A stretch of DNA of 64,000 nt, taken from the NCBI RefSeq assembly GCF_016741785.1, contig NZ_JAERRL010000013.1:1-64000 (forward strand). The letters are read 5' to 3'. This DNA comes from Streptomyces sp. 7-21 (GTDB taxonomy: Bacteria > Actinomycetota > Actinomycetes > Streptomycetales > Streptomycetaceae). Position numbers and translations under genes: made by a program. Shown here one piece after another: positions 44,634 to 52,749 of the stretch; positions within the stretch are counted from its first letter, which is position 1; each line of letters begins with the position of its first letter. A model generated the notes under the pieces. It saw only the letters and a list, made by a program, of their open reading frames with translations, was not told where the DNA came from and searched no databases.

Positions 44634-45674
44634 ATGGTCACCCTCGCCGAGGTAGCCCGGCACGCCGGCGTCTCCGCCAGCACGGTGAGTTACGTCCTCA
44701 GCGGCAAGCGGACCATCTCGGCGCGGACCAGGGAGCGCGTCGAACGCAGCATCAGGGAACTGGGCTACCACCCCAACGCCGGGGCCCGGGCCCTGGCCAG
44801 CAGCAGATCCAACATCATCGCCCTGATGATGCCGCTGCGCACGGACATGTACGTGCCGGTGATGATGGAGATCGCGATCGCCGTGGCCACCGCCGCGCGC
44901 GAGCATGACCACGACGTGCTGCTGCTGACGGGCCAGGAGGGGCCCGAGGCGGTGCGGCGGGTGGTCGGCAGCGGGCTGGCCGACGCCATGATCCTGATGG
45001 ACGTGGAGCTGGAGGACGAACGGCTCCCGCTGGTGCGCGAGTCGCCGCGGCCGGCGGTGCTGATCGGGCTGCCCGCCGACACCCGCCAGCTCACCTGCGT
45101 GGACCTCGACTTCGCCGCTACCGGGCGGCTGTGCGTCGAACACCTGGCGGGACTCGGCCACCGTGACATCGCCGTCGTCGGCGAGGCGGCGGCGGTGTAC
45201 GAGCGCCACACCGGCTTCGCCGAGCGCACCCTGGAAGGTGTCCGGGAGCAGGCAGATGCGCTCGGGGTGCGTGTGCTGCACCGGCCGTGCGAGGGCAGCT
45301 ACGAGTCGGTGGCCGGGACCTTGGCGCGCGTCTTCGGCGAACGGCCCGCGACGACAGGGCTGATCGTGCAGAACGAGGCGGCGATCGGCCCGCTGCTGAG
45401 CCTGCTGCGCCAGCAGGGCAGGGCGGTGCCGGAGGACATCTCGGTGGTAGCGGTCTGCCCCGAGGGCGTGGCCACGCAGCAGTCGGTGGCGCTGACCTCG
45501 GTGGCGATCCCGGCGGACGAGATGGGCCGCCGGGCCGTGGACCTGGTGATGAGCCAGCTGGACGGCGGCGGCAGCTCTAGCCGCTCGCGCGCTGCCGCGG
45601 CGGAGCGCGAGCGGCTGGAGCTGCTGCCGCCGCGGCTGACCGTCCGGTCCAGCACCGGTCCCGCCCCCCGCTGA
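44634..45674 (+). CDS. LacI-family transcriptional regulator of the glycan locus
   Basis: A 346-aa LacI/GalR repressor. The helix-turn-helix TLAEVARHAGVSASTVSYVL is at residues 3-22, followed by the hinge helix region (PNAGARALASSRSN), and a periplasmic-binding-protein-like effector domain (VAVCPEGVATQQSVALTSVAIPADEMG). I use ATG 44634 with GGAG 6 nt upstream; a start at 44568 would put operator 2 inside the coding region. Operators flank its promoter, so it probably represses itself and the two sugar operons. Its stop codon lies in the loop of an 11-bp stem. Confidence 0.9.
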   Translation: MVTLAEVARHAGVSASTVSYVLSGKRTISARTRERVERSIRELGYHPNAGARALASSRSNIIALMMPLRTDMYVPVMMEIAIAVATAAREHDHDVLLLTGQEGPEAVRRVVGSGLADAMILMDVELEDERLPLVRESPRPAVLIGLPADTRQLTCVDLDFAATGRLCVEHLAGLGHRDIAVVGEAAAVYERHTGFAERTLEGVREQADALGVRVLHRPCEGSYESVAGTLARVFGERPATTGLIVQNEAAIGPLLSLLRQQGRAVPEDISVVAVCPEGVATQQSVALTSVAIPADEMGRRAVDLVMSQLDGGGSSSRSRAAAAERERLELLPPRLTVRSSTGPAPR

Positions 45675-45686
45675 CGCGGGGGGCGG
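45661..45686 (+). terminator. Terminator spanning the LacI stop codon
   Basis: CCGCCCCCCGC (45661-45671) and GCGGGGGGCGG (45676-45686) form a perfect 11-bp stem whose 4-nt loop contains the TGA stop. Confidence 0.75.
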
Positions 45687-45693
45687 TGCTCGG

Positions 45694-45713
45694 GGTGCCG
45701 CGTGTGCGGCACC
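45694..45713. terminator. Second hairpin between LacI and GH12 genes
   Basis: GGTGCCGC (45694-45701) and GCGGCACC (45706-45713) form a perfect 8-bp stem with loop GTGT immediately after the GH12 stop; it may serve both convergent genes. Confidence 0.65.
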
Positions 45714-45714
45714 G

Positions 45715-46422
45715 TCAGTCGGCGGTGACCGTGTAGTCGTTGGTCGTGAACGTCAGGCCGCCCGGCGAGGACGTGATCTCGTAGCCGAGCTGGACGTCGC
45801 CGATGACGGTGTCCTCGCTCATCCATCCCTGCGCGGTGATCCACCCAAGGACCGGCACCACGTCGATCTCGCCCCGCGTGGAATCGCCCTGGCGCAGGAA
45901 CGAGTAGACGTTGTTGCTGCCGTTGCTGCCCTGGTAGATGTCCCAGGTGTGACCGCCGAGTTCGGCGGTGCCGACCTGGGTGCCCAGCGGCCCGACCGGG
46001 CCGTGCCAGTTCACCCAGAGCATGATCTCGTGGTCGTGGTTCTCGTCCCAGATGTCGTAGGCGGTGTTGTACGCCCCGGCTTCGGGGACGGTGACGTCGT
46101 AGGTAGTCCGCAGCGTGGTGATCTCGCTGACCGGCTCGCCCACGGGCCACGTGGAGTTGGGGTAGGACTTGATGCCGCCGGTGTCGGGGTGGTCGGCGGT
46201 GACCGACCAGCTGGAGCCGGACTCGGCGCTGATGCACTGGGTTCCGGCGCCGGAGCCCCAGATGTTGTTGTAGACGATGTAGCCGTCGCCGGGCTCCCAG
46301 CTGCCCCACTGGTCGCAGCTCTGCCACGCCTGCGCGTAGGCGGTGCCGGCGGTGAGGCCGGTGGCCGTCGCCAGGGCGACGGCCGGGGCGAGGATCAGGG
46401 TGCCGAGACTCCTTCTGCGCAT
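45715..46422 (-). CDS. Secreted GH12 endo-beta-1,4-glucanase (possible xyloglucanase)
   Basis: A 235-aa secreted glycoside hydrolase family 12 protein. A signal peptide ends near residue 30 (AYA, then QAWQ). The GH12 nucleophile is Glu132 in HEIMLWVNW and the acid/base is Glu215 in LGYEITSS; the 83-residue spacing matches known GH12 enzymes. There is no binding module, only the single catalytic domain with two cysteines. GH12 enzymes cut beta-glucan, cellulose or xyloglucan internally. AAAGGAG lies before the ATG, and its start overlaps the end of the GH42 gene by 28 bp. Last gene of the transporter operon. Confidence 0.9.
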   Translation of the reverse strand: MRRRSLGTLILAPAVALATATGLTAGTAYAQAWQSCDQWGSWEPGDGYIVYNNIWGSGAGTQCISAESGSSWSVTADHPDTGGIKSYPNSTWPVGEPVSEITTLRTTYDVTVPEAGAYNTAYDIWDENHDHEIMLWVNWHGPVGPLGTQVGTAELGGHTWDIYQGSNGSNNVYSFLRQGDSTRGEIDVVPVLGWITAQGWMSEDTVIGDVQLGYEITSSPGGLTFTTNDYTVTAD

Positions 46423-48461
46423 GTGCGGTTCTCCTTTGGTGTGGGGGTGAGAACGGCCACGCCGTGCCGGCCGAGGGTGACGCTGGCGGTCACGGCGCGG
46501 CCGGTCAGCAGGTCGGTGTGGGGGTGGTGCAGGGGAACGGTGACCTGCTGGCGCGTGTGGTTGATGAGGAACAGGGCCTCGCCCCGGCGGACGGCCTCGA
46601 CGCCCAGGGGGGCCTGCGGCAGCACCGGCCCGGCCCCGGCGGCCCGCGCCGCCTCGCCGAGCAGGGCGCGCAGCGACACCGGGTCGGGGAGGGTGGAGAC
46701 GTAGTAGGCGGTGCCCTTGCCCCGGCGGGCCCGGGTCAGGGCCGGGCGCCCGGCCAGCTCGCCGCCGCCGTAGCGGGCGAGGATCTCGGCGGCCGGGGCC
46801 GACGGGCCGCCGTCCGGGGCGAGTTCGAGGTCCTCGCTCCAGGCGCTGCCCGTGGCGCCGTTGTCGAGCGGCACCGTCTCGCCCGGCTGGAGCGGCCACC
46901 ACTCGTGGACGGTGGCCAGACCCAGCAGCTCGCGGAGCCGGCGGTCCACGCCGCCGGGCCGCACCCGGTCGTCGCCGTCGGCGACGGCGGTGAAGAAGCC
47001 GCACACGAGGGTGCCGCCGCCGCGGACGTAGGCGGTGAGCCGGTCGAGCGCCGCGTCGGTCATCAGGTACAGCTGCGGGACGACCACCATCCGGTAGCCG
47101 TGGTAGGAGGCTTCGGGGTGGGCGAAGTCGCAGGTGAGGTTCTGCTCCCACAGCGCCCGGTGCCAGGTGGCCAGCAGCCGCGGGTAGGCGGTGGACTCAT
47201 CGGAGGACGGGCGGCCGGGCTGCTCGCTGGCCCACCAGGCGTGCCAGTCGTGCAGGACGGCGACGTCGGCGGGGACGGTGGTGCCGGCCAGGCGGGGGGA
47301 GAGCGTGTGCAGCTCGTGGCCGAGTGCGCGCACGTGCTGGAATGTGCGGGAGCGCTCGCCGGCGTGCGGCAGCATCGCGGAGTGGAACTTCTCGCTGCCC
47401 TGACGGGAGGCGCGCCACTGGAAGAAGCACAGGCCGTCCGCTCCCCGGGCCAGGAACTGGTAGGACCACTGCCGCATCTGGCCTGCGGGCTTGGGGCGGT
47501 TGACGCGGCGGAAGTTGACGGCCGAGGCGGCCTGTTCCATCAGCAGCCACGGGCCGCGGGCCTGGGAGCGGGTGAGGTCGGCGACCAGGGCGCCGTGGGC
47601 GGGTCCGGCCAGGTCCGAGGGGTCCGCGGCGGGGTCCGGGTAGATGTCGACGGAGACGACGTCCTCCTCGGCGGCCCAGCGCCAGCCGTCCTGCCCGGCG
47701 AACAGCGGCATGAAGTTGGTGGTGACCGGGATGCCGGGGGTGTGGGCGGCGAGGATGTCCCGTTCGGCGGTGAAGCACTCCAGGAGGGCGTCGCTGGTGA
47801 AGCGGCGGAAGTCCAGCCGCTGCGCGGGGTTGTGCAGGTACTGGGCGCGCCGGGGCGGGATGATCTCCTCCCACGAGTCGTAGCGCTGGCTCCAGAACGC
47901 CGTGCCCCAGGCGTCGTTGAGCGCGTCGAGGGTGCGGTAGCGCGCGCGGAGCCAGGTGCGGAAGTGGCGGGCGCTGGTGTCGCAGTAGCAGACGGTGCCG
48001 TACTCGTTGTTGACGTGCCACATCCGCAGCGCCGGGTGGCCGGCGTAGCGGCGGGCCAGGTCCTCGGTGATGCGGGCGGCGTGCTCGCGGTAGACGGGCG
48101 AGGAGGCGCAGAACTGGTTGCGGGAGCCGTACCAGACGGTGGCGCCCGTCTCGTCGCGGGGCAGCGTCTCGGGGTACCTGGCGCCCAGCCAGGGCGGCGG
48201 GGAGGCCGTGGGCGTGGCCAGGCAGACGCCGATGCCCGCGTCGTGGAGCAGGCCGAGCACGGTATCGAGCCAGCCGAAGTTCCGGACGCCGGGGCGGGGT
48301 TCGAGCGTCGCCCAGGAGAAGACGCCGACGGTCGCCAGGGTGACGCCCGCCTCGCGCATCAGCCGGACGTCCTCGTGCCACACCTCCTCGGGCCACTGCT
48401 CGGGGTTGTAGTCGCCGCCGAACAGCAGTCGTCCCCGCGTGGCGTCGGTCAGTCGGGCCAT
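46395..48461 (-). CDS. GH42 beta-galactosidase
   Basis: A 688-aa family 42 beta-galactosidase with no signal peptide, so cytoplasmic. The acid/base is Glu153 in HVNNEYG and the nucleophile Glu309 in WLLMEQAAS; the trimerisation and C-terminal domains follow. Three cysteines of the structural zinc site seen in some GH42 enzymes are present (118, 158, 160), while the fourth position is Ser163. GGAGG lies about 8 nt before the ATG. It would remove beta-galactose from imported oligosaccharides; the end of the gene overlaps GH12. Confidence 0.93.
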   Translation of the reverse strand: MARLTDATRGRLLFGGDYNPEQWPEEVWHEDVRLMREAGVTLATVGVFSWATLEPRPGVRNFGWLDTVLGLLHDAGIGVCLATPTASPPPWLGARYPETLPRDETGATVWYGSRNQFCASSPVYREHAARITEDLARRYAGHPALRMWHVNNEYGTVCYCDTSARHFRTWLRARYRTLDALNDAWGTAFWSQRYDSWEEIIPPRRAQYLHNPAQRLDFRRFTSDALLECFTAERDILAAHTPGIPVTTNFMPLFAGQDGWRWAAEEDVVSVDIYPDPAADPSDLAGPAHGALVADLTRSQARGPWLLMEQAASAVNFRRVNRPKPAGQMRQWSYQFLARGADGLCFFQWRASRQGSEKFHSAMLPHAGERSRTFQHVRALGHELHTLSPRLAGTTVPADVAVLHDWHAWWASEQPGRPSSDESTAYPRLLATWHRALWEQNLTCDFAHPEASYHGYRMVVVPQLYLMTDAALDRLTAYVRGGGTLVCGFFTAVADGDDRVRPGGVDRRLRELLGLATVHEWWPLQPGETVPLDNGATGSAWSEDLELAPDGGPSAPAAEILARYGGGELAGRPALTRARRGKGTAYYVSTLPDPVSLRALLGEAARAAGAGPVLPQAPLGVEAVRRGEALFLINHTRQQVTVPLHHPHTDLLTGRAVTASVTLGRHGVAVLTPTPKENRTCAEGVSAP

Positions 48462-48569
48462 CGCCGCGTCCTCCGTCCAAAGCCGTTCAGGCTCGTTCGG
48501 TCTCGTTCATCCCTGTGCGGGATCGTCCGGAGTCATCATGGCGCACCGGCCTCCCCCGCCCGGCCGGCC

Positions 48570-49511
48570 TCACCCCTTCACGGCGCCGATCAGCATGCCC
48601 TTCTTGAAGTGCCGCTGGACGAAGGGCGACAGGATGGCCACCGGCAGCAGCGCCATGATCATCACGGCGGTCTGCACGGCGATGCTGGGGATCTGCCCGG
48701 TGCCGATGGCCTGGGCCATGCCGGTGGGCCGCTGCTGCTGGAGCACGATCTGCTGGAGCACGTTCTGCAGCGGCAGCTTCTCCTGGTCCGTGATGTACAG
48801 GAACCCGGCGAACCAGTTGCCCCAGTAGGCGACGGCGTAGAAGAGCGAGATGACCGCGAGCACGGCGCGGGAGAGCGGGAGCACGATGGTCAGCAGGATC
48901 CGCAGCTCCCCCGCCCCGTCGATGCGGGCGCTGTCGATCAGTTCCTGGCCGACGTTCATGAAGAACGACCGCAGCACGAGGATGTTGAAGACGTTGACGG
49001 CCATGGGGAGGATGAGCGCCGCGTAGGTGTTCATCAGGCCGAGCGTCTGGATCAGCAGGTAGGTGGGGATGATGCCCGCGCCCCCGAAGAACATGGTGAG
49101 CAGCAGCGTCATCAGCAGCGGCCGGTGCCACAGCGAGCCCATGCGGGACAGGCCGTAGGCGGCCAGGACGGACACGGCCATGGAGAAGGCGGTGCCGACG
49201 ACGGTGACGCCGATGGACACCCACATCGCGCGGGCGACCTGGCCGCCGCGCAGCAGCTCGCGGTAGGCGTCCAGCGTGACCCCGTCGGGCCAGACCACCA
49301 GGCCGCCGGTCTTGCTGATGGTCTCGGCGTCGGAGACGCTGGTGACGGCCACGATCCAGACCGGGAAGAGGATCGCGAGCAGGGCGATGCCGAGGATGAC
49401 GCCCTTGGCGGCCAGCCCGATGGTGGTGGGCTTCTCCTCCCAGACCGGCCGCTGGCGCTTGCCCTTGTCGTCGTCGGTGTCGCGGGTGAGGACGCTGTTG
49501 ACGGTGCTCAT
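48570..49511 (-). CDS. Sugar ABC transporter permease, LplC/YtcP type
   Basis: A 313-aa inner-membrane permease with six hydrophobic segments and the EAA loop DSARIDGAGELRILLTIVLPL that docks the ATPase. The typical C-terminus HFKKGMLIGAVKG places it in the LplC/YtcP subgroup of carbohydrate permeases. ATG start with AGAGG upstream, 3 bp after the preceding permease gene. Pairs with the LplB-type permease. Confidence 0.92.
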   Translation of the reverse strand: MSTVNSVLTRDTDDDKGKRQRPVWEEKPTTIGLAAKGVILGIALLAILFPVWIVAVTSVSDAETISKTGGLVVWPDGVTLDAYRELLRGGQVARAMWVSIGVTVVGTAFSMAVSVLAAYGLSRMGSLWHRPLLMTLLLTMFFGGAGIIPTYLLIQTLGLMNTYAALILPMAVNVFNILVLRSFFMNVGQELIDSARIDGAGELRILLTIVLPLSRAVLAVISLFYAVAYWGNWFAGFLYITDQEKLPLQNVLQQIVLQQQRPTGMAQAIGTGQIPSIAVQTAVMIMALLPVAILSPFVQRHFKKGMLIGAVKG

Positions 49512-49514
49512 GGC

Positions 49515-50567
49515 TCACTGCCTCTTGTAGATTCCCTGCTCGCCCATCGCGTGGGCGACCCGGTTGGCGGCGAGCACCAGCAGCAGGCTGAAGACACCCT
49601 TGACGATGCCGATGGCAGCCGCGTAGCTGAAGTCGCCGTTGGCGATGCCCCGGTCCCAGACATAGGAGTCGAGCACCTCGGAGGCGCCCGGCCCGACCGC
49701 GTTGCGCTGGATGAGGAACTGCTCCATGCCGAGAGTGAGCATGTTGCCGACCTGGAGGACCAGCAGCAGCGCGATGACGGGGCGCAGGCCGGGGAGGGTC
49801 ACGTGCCACATGCGGCGCCAGCGGTTGGCGCCGTCGACGGCGGCGGACTCGTACAGCTCGTTGTTGATCATGGACAGGGCGGCGAGGAAGACGATGATGC
49901 CCCAGCCGGCGTCCTTCCAGATCACCTGGGCGGTGACGAGCCACTTGAAGAAGCCGGGGTCGGTCATCAGGTCGAAGCCGTTGCCCCACTCGTTCTCGCG
50001 CACGAGCTGGGCGATCAGGCCGGCGCCGCCGAAGATCTGGTGGAAGACGGTGATGACCAGCACCCACGAGAAGAAGTGCGGCAGGTACAGCACCGCCTGG
50101 GCCCAGGCGCGGACCTTGCTGTGGAGGAAGCTGTTGATCAGCAGCGCCAGGGCGATGGGGACGGGGAAGTAGAAGACCAGCTGCAACGCGGAGAAGACCA
50201 GGGTGTTCTGGAGGGCGTTCCAGAAGTCGCGGTCGTCCAGCATCCGCTCGAAGTTCTCCAGCCCGATCCAGGCGCTGTTGGCCATGGAGTCGAAGAAGCC
50301 GTCGCCGGCGTAGGGGCTGTAGAACTGGAAAGCGATCACGTTCCCGGCGATCGGGACGTACGCGAAGACGACGAGCAGCACCACCGCGGGCAGCGTCATC
50401 AGGATCAGCGGGTAGTCCCGCCGCAGCTTGTGGCGGAACGTGATGCCGCCGGCGCGCCGGGGGCCGCGGCGCCGCCGGGGACGCCGGGCGGCCGGTCCGC
50501 TGCTCGCCGGCGCGCCGTCACCGCCCTTGCTCGGCAGGGGCGGGCGCGGGACCGTGCTTACGGACAC
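49515..50567 (-). CDS. Sugar ABC transporter permease, LplB/YteP type
   Basis: A 350-aa permease with a basic, proline-rich N-terminal tail, then six membrane helices and the EAA loop ESAAVDGANRWRRMWHVTLP. Belongs to the LplB/YteP group that works with an LplC-type partner. GTG start with AAGGAG 6 nt upstream. It follows the binding-protein gene after a short hairpin. Confidence 0.92.
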   Translation of the reverse strand: MSVSTVPRPPLPSKGGDGAPASSGPAARRPRRRRGPRRAGGITFRHKLRRDYPLILMTLPAVVLLVVFAYVPIAGNVIAFQFYSPYAGDGFFDSMANSAWIGLENFERMLDDRDFWNALQNTLVFSALQLVFYFPVPIALALLINSFLHSKVRAWAQAVLYLPHFFSWVLVITVFHQIFGGAGLIAQLVRENEWGNGFDLMTDPGFFKWLVTAQVIWKDAGWGIIVFLAALSMINNELYESAAVDGANRWRRMWHVTLPGLRPVIALLLVLQVGNMLTLGMEQFLIQRNAVGPGASEVLDSYVWDRGIANGDFSYAAAIGIVKGVFSLLLVLAANRVAHAMGEQGIYKRQ

Positions 50568-50633
50568 GGCGGTCTCCTTGGGTTCGCAGAAGCCGGTGAC
50601 GGAAGGCGGTCACGGGGCGGCGGCACGGCGGTG

Positions 50634-50651
50634 CCCCGGCCGGTGCCGGGG
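50634..50651 (-). promoter_or_regulatory. Hairpin between binding-protein and permease genes
   Basis: CCCCGGC/GCCGGGG, a perfect 7-bp stem with loop CGGT, directly after the stop of the binding-protein gene. Such stems typically let the binding protein be made in excess over the permeases by stabilising or terminating the mRNA. Confidence 0.6.
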
Positions 50652-52337
50652 TCAGGCGTCCCCATCGGGGTCGTCCTCCTCCAGCAGGCGCTGGTACCAG
50701 TCGCGCAGCTCGTCGCCGCCGTTGCGGCGCCACTCGTCGACGGCGTTGCGCACATCGCGGATCGAGGCGCGGCCGCGGACGACGTCGTCCTCCAGCTCCT
50801 CGAAGCTGTCGGCGAGGTTGGCCAGGCGGGGAGGCTCGGCGATCTGGCGGCCCAGGAACAGCGGGTCGCGCACGAAGGGCATGTTGCGCTGCTGCCAGCC
50901 GGTCCAGTACTCGACGACCCAGGGCAGGTCCGGGTAGGCGATGGTGTGGGCGGGGGTGGCGATGAATGTGTAGGTGTCGGGGACGACGTCGCGGATGCCC
51001 GCCTCGGTGCGGACCGGCAGCCCGTCCTCGACGCGGTAGTGCTCGCCCTCGACGCCGAACAGCCGCAGCCGGTTCTCCGTGGTGCCGTATGGCGCGGCGC
51101 AGAAGTTGGCGATCTGGAGCGCCTCCCGGATCCGGTCCTCGGACAGGTTCCGGTTGAGGAAGCACCAGATGCCGGAGCCGTTGCGGTTCCACAGCACGGG
51201 GTCGCCGCCGTCGTGGGCGAAGAAGTCGAAGGCGTTCATCCGGAACTCCGGGTGGACGTCCATCTGCTGCGAGCTGGTGCCGTACCAGGAGCCGTCGCCG
51301 GTGTTGAGCACCAGCGACTCGCCCGCGGCGAAGCGCTGCATCGAGTCGCCGGTGACGGATACGGCGTCCGGGTGCACCACCTCGGCCTCGAACAGGCTGC
51401 GGGCCCACTCGAGCGCCTCCAGGTAGGCCTCGGTCTCGTAGCGGTTGACGAGCCGTCCGTTGTCGCCCAGCTCCCAGTAGCTGGGCTTGTCCGGCAGCAC
51501 GCCGAACATGATGAAGGCCGTCCACTTCATGTCCTCGCACGCCCACACCCGCTGGCGGGGAGAGGTGACGTCCACCGCCCAGTCGTAGAACTCCCGGGCG
51601 CTGCGCGGCTGGGTCCAGCCGTTGGCCTCGAAGATGTCCTCACGGTAGTAGGGGACGACGCCGCCCAGGGCGGGCTGGGGCATGGGCAGGCCGCGCAAAG
51701 CGCCGCCGAAGACGGCCGAGCGCCAGGCGGCGGTGGGGATGGCGGCCAGGTTGGGGTAGTCCAGGACGGCGTCGCCGGAGAGATAGGGGCCCAGGTCGGC
51801 GAAGCGGCTGCTGATGGCCTGGTGCATCTGGCCCTCGAGCTCCCAGCCGGGGACGACCACCAGGTCGGGGATGTCGCTGCCGGCGAGGACGGCGCTGAGC
51901 CGCTCGCCGTAGGTGTTGCCGTCCAGGATCTGCCAGTCGATGCTCACGCCGATGGCCTCGTCCATCGCCGTCCAGTAGGCGTTGCCCGCCTGGGGCGCCG
52001 TCCCCCATAGCGGGGACATGACAGTGAAGCGGCCGCCGTTGCCCAGGGGCCTGGGCACCGTGGTGTCCAGCTCGCTGGCCGGCGTGAACGTCGTGAAGCC
52101 GGGGCTGGACCCGTTCTCGCTGGGGATGTCCGGCTCGACCGAGATGCTGGCCTCGCGGTAGGCGGGAAGGATCGACTCCAGTTCCGACTCGGAGACCCGG
52201 CCGCCCTCGGCGCCGCCGGAACCGCCGCCGCCACCGCAGGCGGACAGCAGCGGCACCCCGCCGGCGGTGGCCGCCGCCGCGACCGCCGCGGACGCGAGGA
52301 AGCTTCTCCGGCTGGGCCCGGAACGTGAGTTCGGCAT
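50652..52337 (-). CDS. Solute-binding lipoprotein of sugar ABC transporter, LplA/YtcQ type
   Basis: A 561-aa extracellular solute-binding protein, long for the class and typical of the LplA/YtcQ group that binds complex plant oligosaccharides. The N-terminus has a Tat-type SRRSFLA motif and a lipobox LLSAC with Cys34. The mature protein is rich in tryptophan and aspartate as in sugar-binding proteins. GAAGGG lies 8 nt before the ATG, and the leader repeats an 11-bp sequence containing it. First gene of the operon; the operator sits just downstream of its promoter. Confidence 0.9.
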   Translation of the reverse strand: MPNSRSGPSRRSFLASAAVAAAATAGGVPLLSACGGGGGSGGAEGGRVSESELESILPAYREASISVEPDIPSENGSSPGFTTFTPASELDTTVPRPLGNGGRFTVMSPLWGTAPQAGNAYWTAMDEAIGVSIDWQILDGNTYGERLSAVLAGSDIPDLVVVPGWELEGQMHQAISSRFADLGPYLSGDAVLDYPNLAAIPTAAWRSAVFGGALRGLPMPQPALGGVVPYYREDIFEANGWTQPRSAREFYDWAVDVTSPRQRVWACEDMKWTAFIMFGVLPDKPSYWELGDNGRLVNRYETEAYLEALEWARSLFEAEVVHPDAVSVTGDSMQRFAAGESLVLNTGDGSWYGTSSQQMDVHPEFRMNAFDFFAHDGGDPVLWNRNGSGIWCFLNRNLSEDRIREALQIANFCAAPYGTTENRLRLFGVEGEHYRVEDGLPVRTEAGIRDVVPDTYTFIATPAHTIAYPDLPWVVEYWTGWQQRNMPFVRDPLFLGRQIAEPPRLANLADSFEELEDDVVRGRASIRDVRNAVDEWRRNGGDELRDWYQRLLEEDDPDGDA

Positions 52338-52343
52338 TGCGTC

Positions 52344-52365
52344 AACCCTTCATGAACCCTTCATG
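52344..52365 (-). repeat. 11-bp tandem repeat duplicating a Shine-Dalgarno sequence
   Basis: AACCCTTCATG occurs twice in tandem at 52344-52354 and 52355-52365. On the minus strand each unit contains GAAGGG, the binding-protein ribosome binding site and an upstream copy. Confidence 0.7.
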
Positions 52366-52400
52366 GCTCTGCGCCGTCGCATGACCGTGGTGCGAGGTGG

Positions 52401-52414
52401 TCGAAGCGCTTCGA
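52401..52414. promoter_or_regulatory. LacI-type operator 3
   Basis: Perfect TCGAAGCGCTTCGA, beginning about 10 nt downstream of the -10 box of the transporter operon, where bound repressor would block early transcription. Confidence 0.85.
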
Positions 52415-52424
52415 TGTTGCGCCG

Positions 52425-52453
52425 AGGTTAAGACCCGGCCGCGGGTCGCACAA
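52425..52453 (-). promoter_or_regulatory. Promoter of the transporter-GH42-GH12 operon
   Basis: On the minus strand TTGTGC (52448-52453) and TAACCT (52425-52430) are separated by 17 bp, a good housekeeping-type promoter upstream of the binding-protein gene. Confidence 0.6.
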
Positions 52454-52552
52454 CCCCCGGTTCCCAGAAAGTTGGGCGCTGCCGCGCCCGCCTCAGCTCC
52501 CCCCGCAACTGGGTCACTTCAGGGACCAACCGGCGCGTTTTCCCCCGGCGTC

Positions 52553-52581
52553 TTGACAGGACACCGGGGGGAAACCAGCAT
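52553..52581 (+). promoter_or_regulatory. Promoter of the GH3 gene
   Basis: TTGACA at 52553-52558 and CAGCAT at 52576-52581 with a 17-bp spacer. The operator begins at the last base of the -10 box, so repressor and RNA polymerase would compete. Confidence 0.6.
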
Positions 52582-52594
52582 CGAAGCGCTTCGA
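52581..52594. promoter_or_regulatory. LacI-type operator 4
   Basis: Perfect TCGAAGCGCTTCGA overlapping the -10 and start region of the GH3 promoter, 156 bp before the GTG. Confidence 0.85.
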
Positions 52595-52749
52595 ACCGCG
52601 TGGCCCGCGCGTGCCGCACCCGTGTCCCTCGTGTGTGCCACCCGGGCCCGGCGCCCCCGGCGTACGCTGACCGTCCCTTCCCGGGCGTCCCGCCCGGTTT
52701 CCCGTCCCCTTTCCCGCCCGCGACCACCGCCACCCGCAAGGAACCGCAC

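Larger units (their letters stand above)
52338..52749. other. Divergent regulatory region between transporter operon and GH3 gene
   Basis: This 412-bp region has no gene. It contains two well-formed promoters facing away from each other, each with a perfect TCGAAGCGCTTCGA palindrome, and an 11-bp tandem repeat in the binding-protein leader. The GH3 start at 52750 has its own ribosome binding site. Operator centres are 180 bp apart. Confidence 0.75.

Noticed and set aside
46395..46422. Frameshift joining GH42 and GH12
   Set aside because: Both genes are complete, GH12 has its own ribosome binding site and signal peptide, and the 28-bp overlap is an ordinary operon overlap.
46464..52010. Plus-strand open frame of 1848 codons
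   Set aside because: It lies antisense to five well-supported genes (the GH12 to binding-protein operon), has biased composition and no domain; it is a by-product of high G/C at third positions.
44485..52594. Known cellobiose-type (CebR) operator
   Set aside because: The palindrome here is TCGAAGCGCTTCGA, not TGGGAGCGCTCCCA, so a different LacI-family regulator is implied.
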